From: Perkinsus olseni
Taxonomy: Eukaryota; Perkinsozoa; Perkinsida; Perkinsidae
Direction: 5' to 3'
Length of the DNA stretch: 64,000 bases
Assembly (NCBI GenBank): GCA_013115135.1
Contig: JABANP010000042.1
Span: 159,227 to 223,226 of the forward strand
The position numbers and the translations under genes are program-made. The notes under the pieces are model-generated. The model saw only the letters and a list, made by a program, of their open reading frames with translations. It did not search any database and had not been told where the DNA came from. Positions 30,686-41,401 of this stretch are shown here, in pieces (the stretch's first letter is position 1; each line of letters begins with the position of its first letter).

Positions 30686-32593
30686 CTAAATGCCCTCCTC
30701 AGCAACGACGCTTCCTCGCCGGAGTTCGTGGACCTGCACGCACATTCCTTCTCCTCGGTCGAGTGGAGAATATGCTACTTGATTGGATATCCGCTCGAGA
30801 GACGTCATTGCCTCGTGATACTTCCTCTTCGTTGCCCGGATGGCTGCCTTCACCTTACCAGCCTTGGCGAGCTCCTTATTGCTGAGAGCTGAGAACCTGC
30901 GCACCGGCCATACCAAGAGCAAGACATGAGCACCTCTCACTTGGCGAAGTCGCTGTACCACGGCTCGGCCTTCTTTATAGCTCGCTCGGTTGTATCCCGC
31001 TTTATCCGAGCAATGAGCATTTGAATTGACCGGTACCTAACCAATGAAGAAGCGAGCATCAATCACTTCATGAGGACCCGGGAGACTGGGCAACGGCTAG
31101 CACTCACTCGGACGTTCTCGTCACACAAGAGCGTTCAGCAGCGTCACGCGCCGACTGGGCGGCCAGTAACTTCTCTGAGAGTTCAGCCAGCCGGACCTGG
31201 AGGAGTATGGCGGTTGTGAGCGGTGCGGGCTGTGGAGGTACGACCTGTTCATCCGTTGTCTTGAGAACGATGCTACTACTTGTTCTCGGCCTGGCCGGCT
31301 TGGCGTTAGGACTGGGCTCGACAGAGCTACTAAAAATCAACGCAATGTGTGAGTTGTCAGTATAACCGCGAGAACTGAACGCAGCTTCGCTCGGTAGATT
31401 AAACCTGGGAGCGCGTATTACTCCTTATCATCCCCAACAGTGCTGCCCGTGGAACAGGACTCTCGCGTTTTGGCGCAAACAGCGTCGTCATCATCAACCT
31501 CTCCGTCGACGGCAAACTCTGAGTTGGACAGGTAACCTCTCCGATGGGAAAAAGCTGGAGAGTTCAGAGCGGTGGTTCGGAGATGAGCACAGACGATCCC
31601 GATTATGACCTTCCTCGGCCCCCGCCATGAGTCTCTTTATTCTATCCACGTCCTCCACAGCCCTCTTGAACTGGCCGGTCGCCGCATGTACTGCCTGAAC
31701 GTCACGAGCGAGCTGGAGTGCAGGGGCCACTGCACTGTGACTGCCCACCTGTTGAGAATCTCCCAGAGCAGCACAGGCTTCGTAGTAGGCCTTGGTTCTC
31801 TCCAAGACCGATCTCCCGATGAGCTAAACATGAATATGATACAGTAGTCACGAATGGCTGCGATGAGTGTTGACTCGGTCATTTCTGAACGGCGTGCAGG
31901 AACTCGACCGACACGTTCATGATGGGGGACGGCTGTTCAGCGTGCGCAGCAAGTCGATTGCATATGAGCTTCGACGCTAGGGTGATTTCAGTACCATCTA
32001 CTCGGCAGCTCCCCTTGCAGCCGAGCCAGAGTGCACGAGTATTCATAGACCGATTCCGAAAAGTATGCGCTGGTCCAGAGGCATATCCAATAGGAGACAT
32101 TACAGGTAGAAGCTGTTGCTTTCTCCTCCTCCATTCCGTCGCTAGATGATGCCTCCGCCTCTCTATCGTACTCAGCTCCCTCTCGAGAGCATTCAATCGT
32201 TCAGCCGATGAGTTCATAGCCTCCAAAAGCTCCGGTACCTAAGAAAGTCAAATATCCTTCTCATAAGCTGGACACCTCGGAAGACTGCCTGACCTTCTCA
32301 GTTAATTTAGTCTCTTCATCCACGTCCTCAGCCGCCCGCGGGAAGTCCTCCATCACAGTGTGCACCTCAGGGCCGCTCATGACGCTCTCAGCGTCCTCTA
32401 TCTAAGACCGAGCGCTCCCTATGCATCGCGCAAGAGCTGACAGGGGTCCTACCGAGCGGTCAACGTCAGAGTCCCATCCGCAGGTCATATGCCTGTGCCG
32501 TGTAGTGTCGTGCTCCAGACTGCCAGCGTCCGATGTGTCGGAGGAACCCAGTGACGAAGCCACGTCGGCGATGTGAACGTCGGTCGGGTCCAT
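30686..32593 (-). CDS. SH3BP5-like coiled-coil protein (RAB11 GEF family)
   Basis: Minus-strand gene starting at ATG 32593 (MDPTDVHIADVASSLGSS). Exon 1 ends 32453; an intron to 32402 joins in phase to exon 2 (32401-32276: EDAESVMSGPEVHTVMEDF). Exon 3 from 32238 opens VPELLEAMNSSAERLNALER. Later exons give LERTKAYYEACAALG with ALQLARDVQAVHAATGQFKR (about 31805-31630), VRLAELSEKLLAAQSARDAA (about 31190-31130), and ERAIKKAEPWYSDFAK followed by KVKAAIRATKRKYHEAMTSL and ERISNQV (about 30990-30765). This order (coiled coil, x-KA-YYEA, second coiled coil, RAI-K-x-PY/WY, K-x-Y-x-A-x-x-LE-x-IS-x-Q) matches SH3BP5/Sab proteins, which act as guanine exchange factors for RAB11. The N-terminal acidic region is extra. 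Ends at TAG 30686-30688 if no further exon follows. Assignment rests on motif order; I regard it as probable. Confidence 0.7.
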
Positions 32594-33117
32594 TAGGCTT
32601 TCCGTAGAGGCTGTCGACCTAGCATCACCACCAGCATCCTCCTGGCGGGTGAACTGTACTCATTACCTCCCATACACAGTTGGAAGTTCATCAACCTTTT
32701 GTATGTCCACTATTCGCGACTGAATAAGGCCGAGCATGAGACCTCTCCTTTCCCTTCCCTCCACGACCATCACTACCTTCTCCATAGTTTTCGAGGAATC
32801 TTCGCTCCGCAGCCGCTGGTGGTTAGTAGCAGTAGCGGAGGCACGCAATGTGATGTCAATAAAAAACTTATGTATTCGTCCGTGGCTACTTAAATCAGCT
32901 ACTCAATGGCTGCTCCCTGGCCGTATTTACCAGTATAAGTATCCTTACTTCAGCTTCATGAACTCCAACAATAAGAGATTGTTCATTAACATCATACATT
33001 GTCACAGCAGCATGATCATCAGACATCTCCCCAACGTGCCATCATCCATCGCCAATACAGCAATGACAGAGCAATTTGATAAAATGAATTTTTAAATCTC
33101 GGGCCAGCCTCCTACGA
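32594..33117. other. Intergenic spacer, nothing recognised
   Basis: About 520 bp upstream of the SH3BP5-like gene and downstream of the secreted protein gene. AT-rich toward 32940-33110. Only unsupported short frames. Presumably holds the promoter of the minus-strand SH3BP5-like gene. Confidence 0.4.
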
Positions 33118-34033
33118 TCAGAATGGCTCCCCCCAACTCTCCGCATTCCTATCGGATATCCTAATGCGATCCTTGAACTCCTCGGACTTCCAGCTCAGCT
33201 TCTGAACACTCTCGGCGGTCTTGTTGGTCACGTCGTGATAAAAATCGCACATGTTGTCAAACTTTCCATATTTCTTCGCCATTGTCCCTCTTAATGACTC
33301 GCACACTCTCCAGAGCGATTCAAAACTAGCATGTTGTTCATTGTAGCGATCGTGATACGCTTTCGTGATCTTCTCCAGATGACCCAGCTCCTGGCGAAAG
33401 GCCGAGTCACCGAGGTTATGGATCGGATCGTGACCAGTGTTGCGAGGTAAAATGTCATAAAACGTTATTCTTTTTTCACCATGTACTTGGAATCCACTGA
33501 GAGCGCGCCAACCACTGAGACGAACGAAAAGTGTGCGGCACCACCTGTTGAAAACAAACCTAGCTGGCCTTACAACTGAGCCTTGAACCCCTTTCGTTTG
33601 CCGGCTTTCGGGCAAACAAGATTCTCGGTACTGAATTCGCTCCAGACACGAACCTCCATCGACGAGTTCCAGTTTTCCTCGCTCGCTAGAACGTTGCCGT
33701 AAAAGCATCTCGCATCGAACGTCCCGTGCCTTGGGAAGCGTTTGATCTTCAGATCAACCAACGGAGGGAAGTCCTGAGAGCGAAGCAGGTGTGGCGGAGG
33801 TAGATAGGGGCGAACCACTTCCCACGATGATTGCATAAAACTCAAGAAACTAAGTAATGTGGACGGCTCCTCCTGGTGTGAGGGGAGACATTCGCTGGGG
33901 CGAGAGGACTTACACTAAGAATGGCCCCAGGGGGATGGGCGCCGACGCTGGTTGCGCGACCAAGTGGCATGTTCGACGACATCAGCACAGCTGCAGCTGA
34001 CGAGACTCCGATGATGATCTGCTTAGCCGACAT
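33118..34033 (-). CDS. Putative secreted protein, tandem paralogue 1
   Basis: Minus strand. ATG 34033 opens MSAKQIIIGVSSAAAVLMSS, a signal-peptide-like start, with a GTAAGT donor at 33913. A second exon (from about 33844) encodes SQDFPPLVDLKIKRFP, then CFYGNVLASEENWNSS and ENLVCPKAGKRKGFKA. A third (from about 33545) encodes GFQVHGEKRITFYDILPRNT, GHDPIHNLGDSAFRQEL and YGKFDNMCDFYHDVTNK, ending at TGA near 33118. The neighbouring gene has the same three-part plan and shared motifs (VCPKAGKR, F-Y-x3-P-x-NTG-x-DP, KYG-x-FD-x-MCD-x-Y). I do not recognise the family; probably secreted and lineage-specific. The phase between exon 1 and exon 2 is not resolved by eye. Confidence 0.65.
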
Positions 34034-34257
34034 TAGAGCGATCAGTCAAATCACTGTACGAAGGTATAATCGAGTGGCCGATGATGTGGTAGACGCTACA
34101 GAGGTCAATCTTCGATAACATACATCGATACAGCATGATCATTAGACACCTTCTTAACATGATATCATAAACCATTACCACAGTAGATGACAAAAACAGG
34201 TCGATAAAGCAAGGAGACAACTTCCCACTACTACAGATTCGCTCAGACTCGAAGTCC

Positions 34258-35207
34258 CTACAGCGGATACCATGGCTCATAAAAATGATGTGGCAGCCTA
34301 AACCTGGATATGTACGTCTCACCGCGATAGGGAGTGAATTTCCAATGTTTCTCTTTGGCAGTATCTCTGGCCGTTTCAAAGACGTTGTAATATGCGTCGC
34401 ACATCTTATCGAAAGTACCGTATTTACTCGCCATGGCCTCTTGGATGGAAATGCAAATTTCCCTCAATATACCATAACTCTCCTCCATCGTACTCAGATA
34501 CTCGTCGAATCCTTTCCTTTGTGTCATACCTCAGGTTGGACATCATCCCGTGGAAGGTCGAGTCGTCGAGGGTTTTAAGTGGATCTTCACCGGTGTTTTC
34601 AGGAACTCCCTCATAAAATTCTGACCTGTTCTCACCACGCACTTGAAAGCTGTGAAGCTCGGAATCAGACCATTTACTGAGGCAAGAGAGGCAAGAGCCA
34701 TACCTCCCGAAGGCTGGTGGAAAACTGTGATGCAGTATTACAGATTGCTTCGGAACGCGTCCCGCTTGCCCGCCTTGGGACAGACAATCTCTTGGGTCCC
34801 GATATGTCTCCAGAAATTGACGATTAAAGATTTTTCCCAGTCCCCCGAGGACTCATCACCGCTGCCGTAGTAGCAAGTGGCTGTGAAACGCATGAAATCT
34901 TCCCAAGGATATGCTCTGTCATCTTCGTGCATATTTATTTTCATGTTTTGCAGCGGCGGGAAGCCCTGAGAATGTAACAGTTACTGGGTGAAGAAACAAA
35001 GAGAGTAGCATCGGGAGGCTGAACGCACGGTTAACCAGCTTAAGGATTGCCATTGCAACCGTTAGGTTGTCCGTTAGACTGCGATGGACTCACGTTGGCG
35101 GCGGCGCGACGAGCCTGACCGGCGGAGCCCATCGCGTTGCCAAGAGGTATGAGAGACATCAGCGTCGCTGCAGCTGATGCCCCGATGATGAACTGTTTAG
35201 TCGGCAT
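34258..35207 (-). CDS. Putative secreted protein, tandem paralogue 2 (frame disrupted)
   Basis: Minus strand, same plan as paralogue 1. ATG 35207 opens MPTKQFIIGASAAATLMSLI (signal-like). The second exon (about 34990-34738) carries TATCYYGSGDESSGDWEKS and EIVCPKAGKRDAF. The third (about 34650-34258) carries EFYEGVPENTGEDPLKTLD, then DEYLSTMEESYGILREICI and MASKYGTFDKMCDAYYNVF, ending at TAG near 34258. Alignment to paralogue 1 needs a one-base shift at about 34521-34534, where CTGAGG(T)ATGACA separates the FHGMMSNL part from the TQRKGFDEY part. As written the frame would terminate downstream, so this copy is a pseudogene or the base is an error. Function unknown. Confidence 0.6.
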
Positions 35208-36453
35208 TGGAACGATCAACCTTAACACTGTACGAAAGTACCATTCAGCTCCCGATAGTTCACAGGAGACTGCTTGCATATCCACGCCCCGATCCTACAC
35301 GAACCGAATTTCGCGGCCCGCTTTTGACGTCAGGTCTCTCTAACTCTCGGCGGAGTCCTCAGCACCTTGCGCGATCCCCAAGTGAGTACCATGGTATGTC
35401 ACAGGACAATTTTATGTCCTGTATGATTTTATAGTGGTACCGGGTCAGCCAGCTGAGCTGACTCAGCTCGCCACCGATGCCACTGCAGCGAGGAACGGGG
35501 GAGCCGAGATAATACAAACTTCTGCTGCCTAGAGCGCTATCAGCGGTTTCATCGGTATCCGTTGGCGAGAGTATCAGTAAACTCTATCTGAGACTCGCGA
35601 GGGATGCTGGAACTGCATTTCACGTGCTGTCTCTTCCGCAATTCCCGCTCGCCGCTGTTGTTCCCGCGTTTCTGGTGCAGTGGACGAGCACCCAGCCTCG
35701 AGCCTATTGTAGACTCACAGGCGTGGGTTCGACCCACACGCGTGACACTTTGGGCTATCATGCTCTTCACAGGGGCTCAAGGGAGGTCTGAAGCTCCCCT
35801 ACGAGCTATCAAGTGCCGGATACTTTCGAGTCCATTCAGTGACGGGTGTGAGCGCGCGGAACGAAAACGATGTATACGCTGGCTTGGCGTGGTAGTGCAG
35901 CGTGGATGCTTGCAACAGATGCAGACGTTGTGCTGGTGGTCGCATACCCTCTGTTCAGTAGTAGACTAATCCTGGAACTCGGACTCGAGTCCGAGGGACT
36001 TTGATTGTTACACGTAAATACGGGTTCAGAATCGGTCTTGAGTTTCAGAATTGATTTCTCGAACACTCCCATAACCATATAAAACCCGAATTTAATAATG
36101 CCAGGGAACCATGCAATGTTAGAACGCGTGAAATTGACGATGACTCGGCTGACGGAACGCAGGGTGGTGCACAGAATCACGAGCGATTAGCTGGTAGATA
36201 CCCAAGAAAGTGTTTCTGACAGTATGCATCGCTCGTATGAGGTCGCGGAGCAACCGTTTGGTTGTTAAGGTGGCTACCATCGTTATATAGTCTATTAGTG
36301 AAGATGCCTTCTGCTTTGAACTGCAGTGGACTATATTGCCATCACCGAATGATACGGGGCCAGTCGGAGTGATTGTACTGGATTTAGTGTTTGTGTTCTG
36401 TAGGATGGTTTTCCTTTTTGTGGAGAGTTTTCTCGCCTCGGTATCTAAGAGTC
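35208..36453. other. Intergenic region with tRNA-like T-arm fragment
   Basis: About 1.2 kb between the divergently transcribed secreted gene and RIC1. Only unsupported frames are present. At 35719-35742 the sequence AGGCGTGGGTTCGACCCAC is a perfect hairpin with a tRNA T-loop-like centre. Otherwise nothing recognised. It should contain the promoters of both flanking genes. Confidence 0.4.
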
Positions 36454-39400
36454 AATGTTCGGCTTCAACACATCAGTCGGTCTGAGCAAATACCGTCCGG
36501 GCGGTTCGGCGGCGGTCCTGGGCATGCAAGCCGCCCCCAATGGTCGAGTACTGTCAGTGGTCACTCTGGGAGGCCGAGAGGTGTGATTGGACGTGGAAAC
36601 ATCAGCTAGAGGTGTCAGAATCTGGTTCGCAGGCACAATTCTACGCAGCTGGTTACCAACAGCAACAGGCTCCCATGTATCGTCTGAGGAGTGCGGCCTC
36701 CATGCTGGGTACAACACTGCGAGAGCCCAACACTCGGCACTCCGGCTCTGAGCTGGACTCGGCCGAAGAGAGCCTGACCACTTTCACTGGGTAGTAGTGG
36801 TCGTAGGACATGTTGTTGTGGATTGATTAATCGTTCAGGTTACATGCATGGTCGGGTGATTCTAGCAGGGTCTTCTTGCAGCTGTCGACGCGGCATCTGG
36901 TGGCCGTCTTTCGGGTGAAGTTCGGAGATGATGCTGCCGAGTTCAAGAGAGGGGCGGACTATGATTACGATGAGGCTGATACTGACTACGACGATGAAGG
37001 CGGAACTAAGCGGCATGTGAGGTGCTATTCGGGAGGAGTGTGTGATTAGCTCAGTGGGTGATATCCCCGGCTAGTCACCGGAAGGCTGCTGGGTCGAATC
37101 CGAGTCTTGCTTGTTCGGTCTAGTTGAGGGCGGATCTTTATTCTCAGGTCACACCAACTACGCCAACTACATTGTCTTGTCGAACTCGAATGCACTCTGA
37201 GCGTACCTAGTGAGAGATTTTCTCTCGTCCCCGGCGCTGGCCACAGACTGTTCATCATTTCCTATCCGACCGAGGCTACTTCAAGTAGCATGATACTCCT
37301 CCTAGACACCGAGCATTATAGGCAGCGGGCGCCCAAGGTCGACCTATCCACACTGAAGCGGACCGCTAATGGCATCCTGGCTTTTGAAGAGTATCGATCG
37401 CTGGCCCGAGTAGCGGAGTCGTTTATGGCCAACCATCCTGAGGGATGTCCGGCTAGGGATCGAGTAGTAGCAACCTGCGCCGCTGGAGGGCCTAGCGGAC
37501 TTGTTGCTATAAGCGTTAAAGTAGAGGGCATTTCCGAAGTTTGGCTCCTGCGAGACCGAGGCCGGGAAGAAGAGGAAAGCGGCTACGGGCTGGGTCGAGT
37601 AATCTCCATATCTGGCCAGTGTAGCTCCATCGCGCTGTCGACTGACTGCTTGGCTATCGCTCTCGAGGAGGGTGTGATTGATTTGTATACTGTACGAGAT
37701 CCGCACAACACGATAGAGCTCGTCCACTCATGCCGAGTGACCGCGTCGAATCTTCTAACAACTGCAGAGGAGTTACCGCCGAGGCTGCCAGTGGATGGCC
37801 TATCGTGGGCGAGTGATCGTGTCCTGTTGGTCTCTACGGCGGCTGGCCTTGGGGCTGTCTCTACCGACGGAGCACGGCTGGGGTGCTACACTCATGGCTG
37901 CGGCCCTGTTAAGTTTGCTGCGGGTAGTGCGACGAACCTGTGGGCTTGCGTAGTATCTTCTGACGAAAGTGATGTAGTGAAGTTCCCTGCTGTGCTCGAG
38001 CACCCCTCTTTCATCACTGGCAATGGAGATGATGTGAGCTGTCCTTCTGTTCCTTTATTGGCGTCACACGAGAGAATGCTGCTGCCGAGAGGGAACGGAT
38101 AGCTCGTGGAAGGCCGTGGCCTACCCGCACATGTACATGCGCACCAACTGGCCTCCCCGAGTGTTCGCGAGCCGGCCTGGCCATTGGGTCTTGATCTGCG
38201 GTGAGCTGGGCTTTGCGGTCTACAGCATCCTGCGGGACAAGTGGAGACTTTTCGGCGACGTGGCACATGAGCGTCTAGTGGGTCGAGTACGGGCAGCGTG
38301 CAGTCTAGCGGAGTATGGTGTTACGTTCAATAGCAGTGGGAGGTTGATGATCTGGGACATGGGCGCTCGACTTGACTACTATACGGCTGAGCTGGCCAGT
38401 GTAGAGGTTTGGGCGGCTGCCGAAGTGCGCTCGTTGGCTACCTGTGAAGGGAACCAAGTCGTCTTGGCTACCTCGACCGAAGCTACCTCCTACGTTTTCA
38501 ACGGCCCGGGCGACTTCACTGTCGGTAAGAGCGTCCGGTTCGAAGCCCTACCGAGTCCTCTGAGGCAAATTCAGCTCTTCCGCGATGAAACTGGGGGAGT
38601 GGTCCTGCTGGCTCTACTGCGGAACGGCGAAGTCTTCCGAGAGCAAGACAGTGGTTCGATGAAGTTCACTCGGGTATGTGGTGGGGTACGGTCGGTTTAC
38701 GTGTTCGAGCCGACGGAGCGAAGCGGGAAAACACATCTGGAGATGTCCAAGAGCTCCTCGACGGAGACTGGCGGGTCGGAGGAGGATGCCTCGAGTTCGA
38801 TATCACCTGTCACGTACAGAGGAGCTGGAGGGGCCTTCATGATGCCCCAGACGGCCTCTTCTGTTGGGGAGAGCAGACACGGAGGCAGGGCTGGTAGTAC
38901 ACAGTGGGGGGACGTAGAGGGGCGCTCGAGATGTCAAACAGCTGTGAAAACTGGAATTTTGTACACGCAGTCCTGGTTGAGAGTTTCATCTCTGCTCGTT
39001 AGTCTGTTATTGGTAATCTTGGCTGCTACCAGCCTGGTAGTTCTGGTTGTCGCAGTGGGGGAGGTAGTGGGGAAGAAAGCTGCTACAGAGAACGGAAGTG
39101 GACCACAGCCGAATTCATCCGCTCGGCCGCCCTCTCGTTTTCACGGGTGAAGGGGGACGCTTTTCCGTGCGCTCGATAAGTTATGTTGAAGATGATGAAT
39201 TTTCAGGTGCAAGCCAGTCTGTATCAGACGAAGCATCCGAGGCGGGTCGATCAGTAGTTGTCACGAACTACCGCTCCGTCCACCCGTTACCAGCGCCGTC
39301 TTTGTCGCTCCCCATAGCGAGTCGTCGAGAGGAGGACACGAGCTCGCCTCGATTCGACCTACCTGCAGCTAGCAACGAAGAGCCGGCCCTCGTCACGGAG

Positions 39401-40602
39401 ATGTTCACTCCTTCTCATGTCGCCAAGTACTCTGATAGTGATGAGAAAGCGACCGAGTCGAAGTGCCCCTTCTGCCGGGATGTCTGCGTGGTTGACCGGT
39501 CCTCGGGCTACTACGACATCAGCCCTAGTGGGGTCTCGGGCCTCTCATCGGTATTGGATGTGGCGCAGGTGTGGATGGAGGATCAGGCGGGGCTCTCCCT
39601 GTGGATAAACGGGTCCTTCTTTGCTACTCGGGTGCCGATAGAATCACCCAGCGCAGCTGTGCTGTCGGTTTGTCCCACCCAAGCCGCCTTTAGGGTGGTT
39701 TTGCCGAAGCAATCCTGGCGGTTGATCACGGCTCCATTGTACCACACGCTGCTACACAGACTCTGTAGTGCTCCTGGCACTCGTCTACTGCGGACGGCCT
39801 ACAGCCTCTCGTCCATGGTGTACTCGGCTAAGGAGTTCAGAGTGGTTTTTGAGTTGCTACTGCATGAGGCCATCAACGGCTGTGTCCCAATTTTTGTGAG
39901 AATGGACAAGTTGGGTATAGACGATCTGAGTACCGTAAATTACCATCTTCCTGTAACTATGCGCCTGCGAACATTGAAGAACGTCTTGGATCTCGTCGGC
40001 CACTTCGGGCCTTCTGGCGTGGACTATCTTGTAGCAGCACTACGCAAGACCGAACCTCATGTGAGCTTCCGTCACGTTTTGGGTATGATGGACGACGGAG
40101 GTTCGGGTAGGGTGGCACCTGAACTCTTCAATAGCGGCCTCAAGGCAGGCAGACTCTACCAAGCGGCAGCGTTGTTATTATTGGTCCAGTACTCAGCTGG
40201 GCCGGACACGGCTCGGAGGGATTACGCTTTGCCGTTGCTGAAGGCAGCCTTGGACGCTGGTGACAAGGCGCTGGCCGAGCAATGCGTACGGTTTTACTCC
40301 GCGATGGGCTCGGGCAGACCAGCCGAAGTTGTGGACTGCGTTCGGGACTACTGTGTTGGCCTGGTGGCTGAGTGTAGATGGGTTGACCTGCTCAGCTGCT
40401 TCGGTGAGGACGGCACGGCCAGGGAGTTCCTGGATGGAGTTCCCGGAACCAGCTGTGGTCAACTTCGACTCCGGTGGTGCGGTCGATGCGTGGTCTGATG
40501 GTATGCGATAGATCGCCAGGAGATGCCAAGGCCGATGTTGGTATGGTTAACTTGGCTGAGGCTGGCGATGAGGATGATAACTCGACGGAGGATGGGAGGT
40601 AG
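36454..40602 (+). CDS. RIC1: RIC1 homologue (RAB6 GEF complex subunit)
   Basis: Large beta-propeller protein of the RIC1 family, which with RGP1 activates RAB6/Ypt6 at the Golgi. ATG 36454 gives MFGFNTSVGLSKYRPGGSAA, then propeller exons, including an acidic insert (DYDYDEADTDYDDEGG, about 36960-37005). A long exon reads RLFIISYPTEATSSSMILLL, VAISVKVEGISEVWLLRD and SIALSTDCLAIALEEG. After an intron starting at about 38035 come the diagnostic YPHMYMRTNWPPRVFA, then HWVLICGELGFAVYSI and RDKWRLFGD (about 38110-38260). The C-terminal RIC1 domain (about 39700-40400) has LLHRLCSAPGTRLLRTAYSL, EFRVVFELLLHEAING, YQAAALLLLVQYSAG and LAEQCVRFYSAMGSG. The end is uncertain: the main frame stops at 40498, and a small acidic exon ending at 40602 may follow. 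A hydrophobic stretch at about 38980-39065 has no counterpart that I know in RIC1 and may be intronic read-through. Confidence 0.8.
37044..37104 (+). repeat. tRNA-like element in RIC1 intron
   Basis: Contains TTAGCTCAGTGGGTGA (matches an internal Pol III box A) and, about 45 nt on, GGGTCGAATCC (box B-like), within the intron that separates the acidic exon from the VELECTLSVPSERF exon. D-stem and acceptor stem do not pair, so it is not a functional tRNA gene by eye; a tRNA pseudogene or tRNA-derived SINE head fits better. Confidence 0.5.
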
Positions 40603-41401
40603 TAGTGGGCTTGGTGTGGGCTTGAGAATCATGGACATACAGTTCGCTTAGATCAGTATGTAACCCGTTTTTGCGTAGAAATGAGGATAATAGCAGTATT
40701 AGTATTATTCAGGCTGTCTATATGATAAAAACACGCGTCTAGTACTACTGCGCTCCAACTGCGCTTCAGATTCCTCAGCCACCATTGCGAGATGGGGGCT
40801 GCGACTAGTAGGATATCCAGGGAGGGATACACTAGTGAAGCTGACCAGTACTCTGTCCGAAAGACGCTAAAACGGAAGAGAACCCCACAAAACCTAGCAT
40901 TTCGTTTCAACCAGTAGCAGTGATTATGACTCGATATTCTAATCTTCGTACCATTACTGATACGAGTATATTTAGACGTGCGTAGGTTGAATCTTGAAAG
41001 TAGATCCTAACGCTAAAATCTACTGACTTTGTGCTCTATGTTAGGTGCCCAGGAGGCGACGCAGGCCTAGCTGCGTCACGGCGGCTATTCTCACTCTTCC
41101 TCTCTCTTGCCTGGCCTCGTCATGTGCTCGCGATGTGTGTGGCCTCGAAAGACCCCCGGTCCCTTGCCTTTGCTATGGCCAAGGATCCGGTGGTTAAGGA
41201 GATGTGCGCCGCAGAGGGGGGAGCGAATGCCGAGAACTACTGCATGGCGCTCTGACTTCTGCCTGATCTTCTAGTTTTTTACTCTGTAGTATTCTGCACA
41301 GTTCTCGCTCACATCTAGGGGTGGATTGCGTTTAGTACGACAACATGGGTATCATGTTGGTATTGTAGTTGCAAGTGTTCTCTCCCCCAGGCCCCCCAGG
41401 T
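40603..41401. other. Intergenic region, one dubious small frame
   Basis: About 800 bp between RIC1 and the membrane-glycosyltransferase gene. A plus-strand frame ending at 41255 (with ATG at 41133: MCVASKDPRSLAFAMAKDPV...) follows a hydrophobic stretch, LFSLFLSLAWP. It lacks an upstream ATG in frame, so a small secreted protein is possible but unsupported. Nothing else recognised. Confidence 0.3.

Noticed and set aside
37044..37104. Functional tRNA gene
   Set aside because: Box A and box B-like sequences are present, but the acceptor, D and T stems do not pair, so it is treated as a tRNA-like repeat.
40653..40910. An 85-codon minus-strand frame downstream of RIC1
   Set aside because: No signal peptide, motif, splice context or homologue recognised; consistent with chance in a 3' flank.
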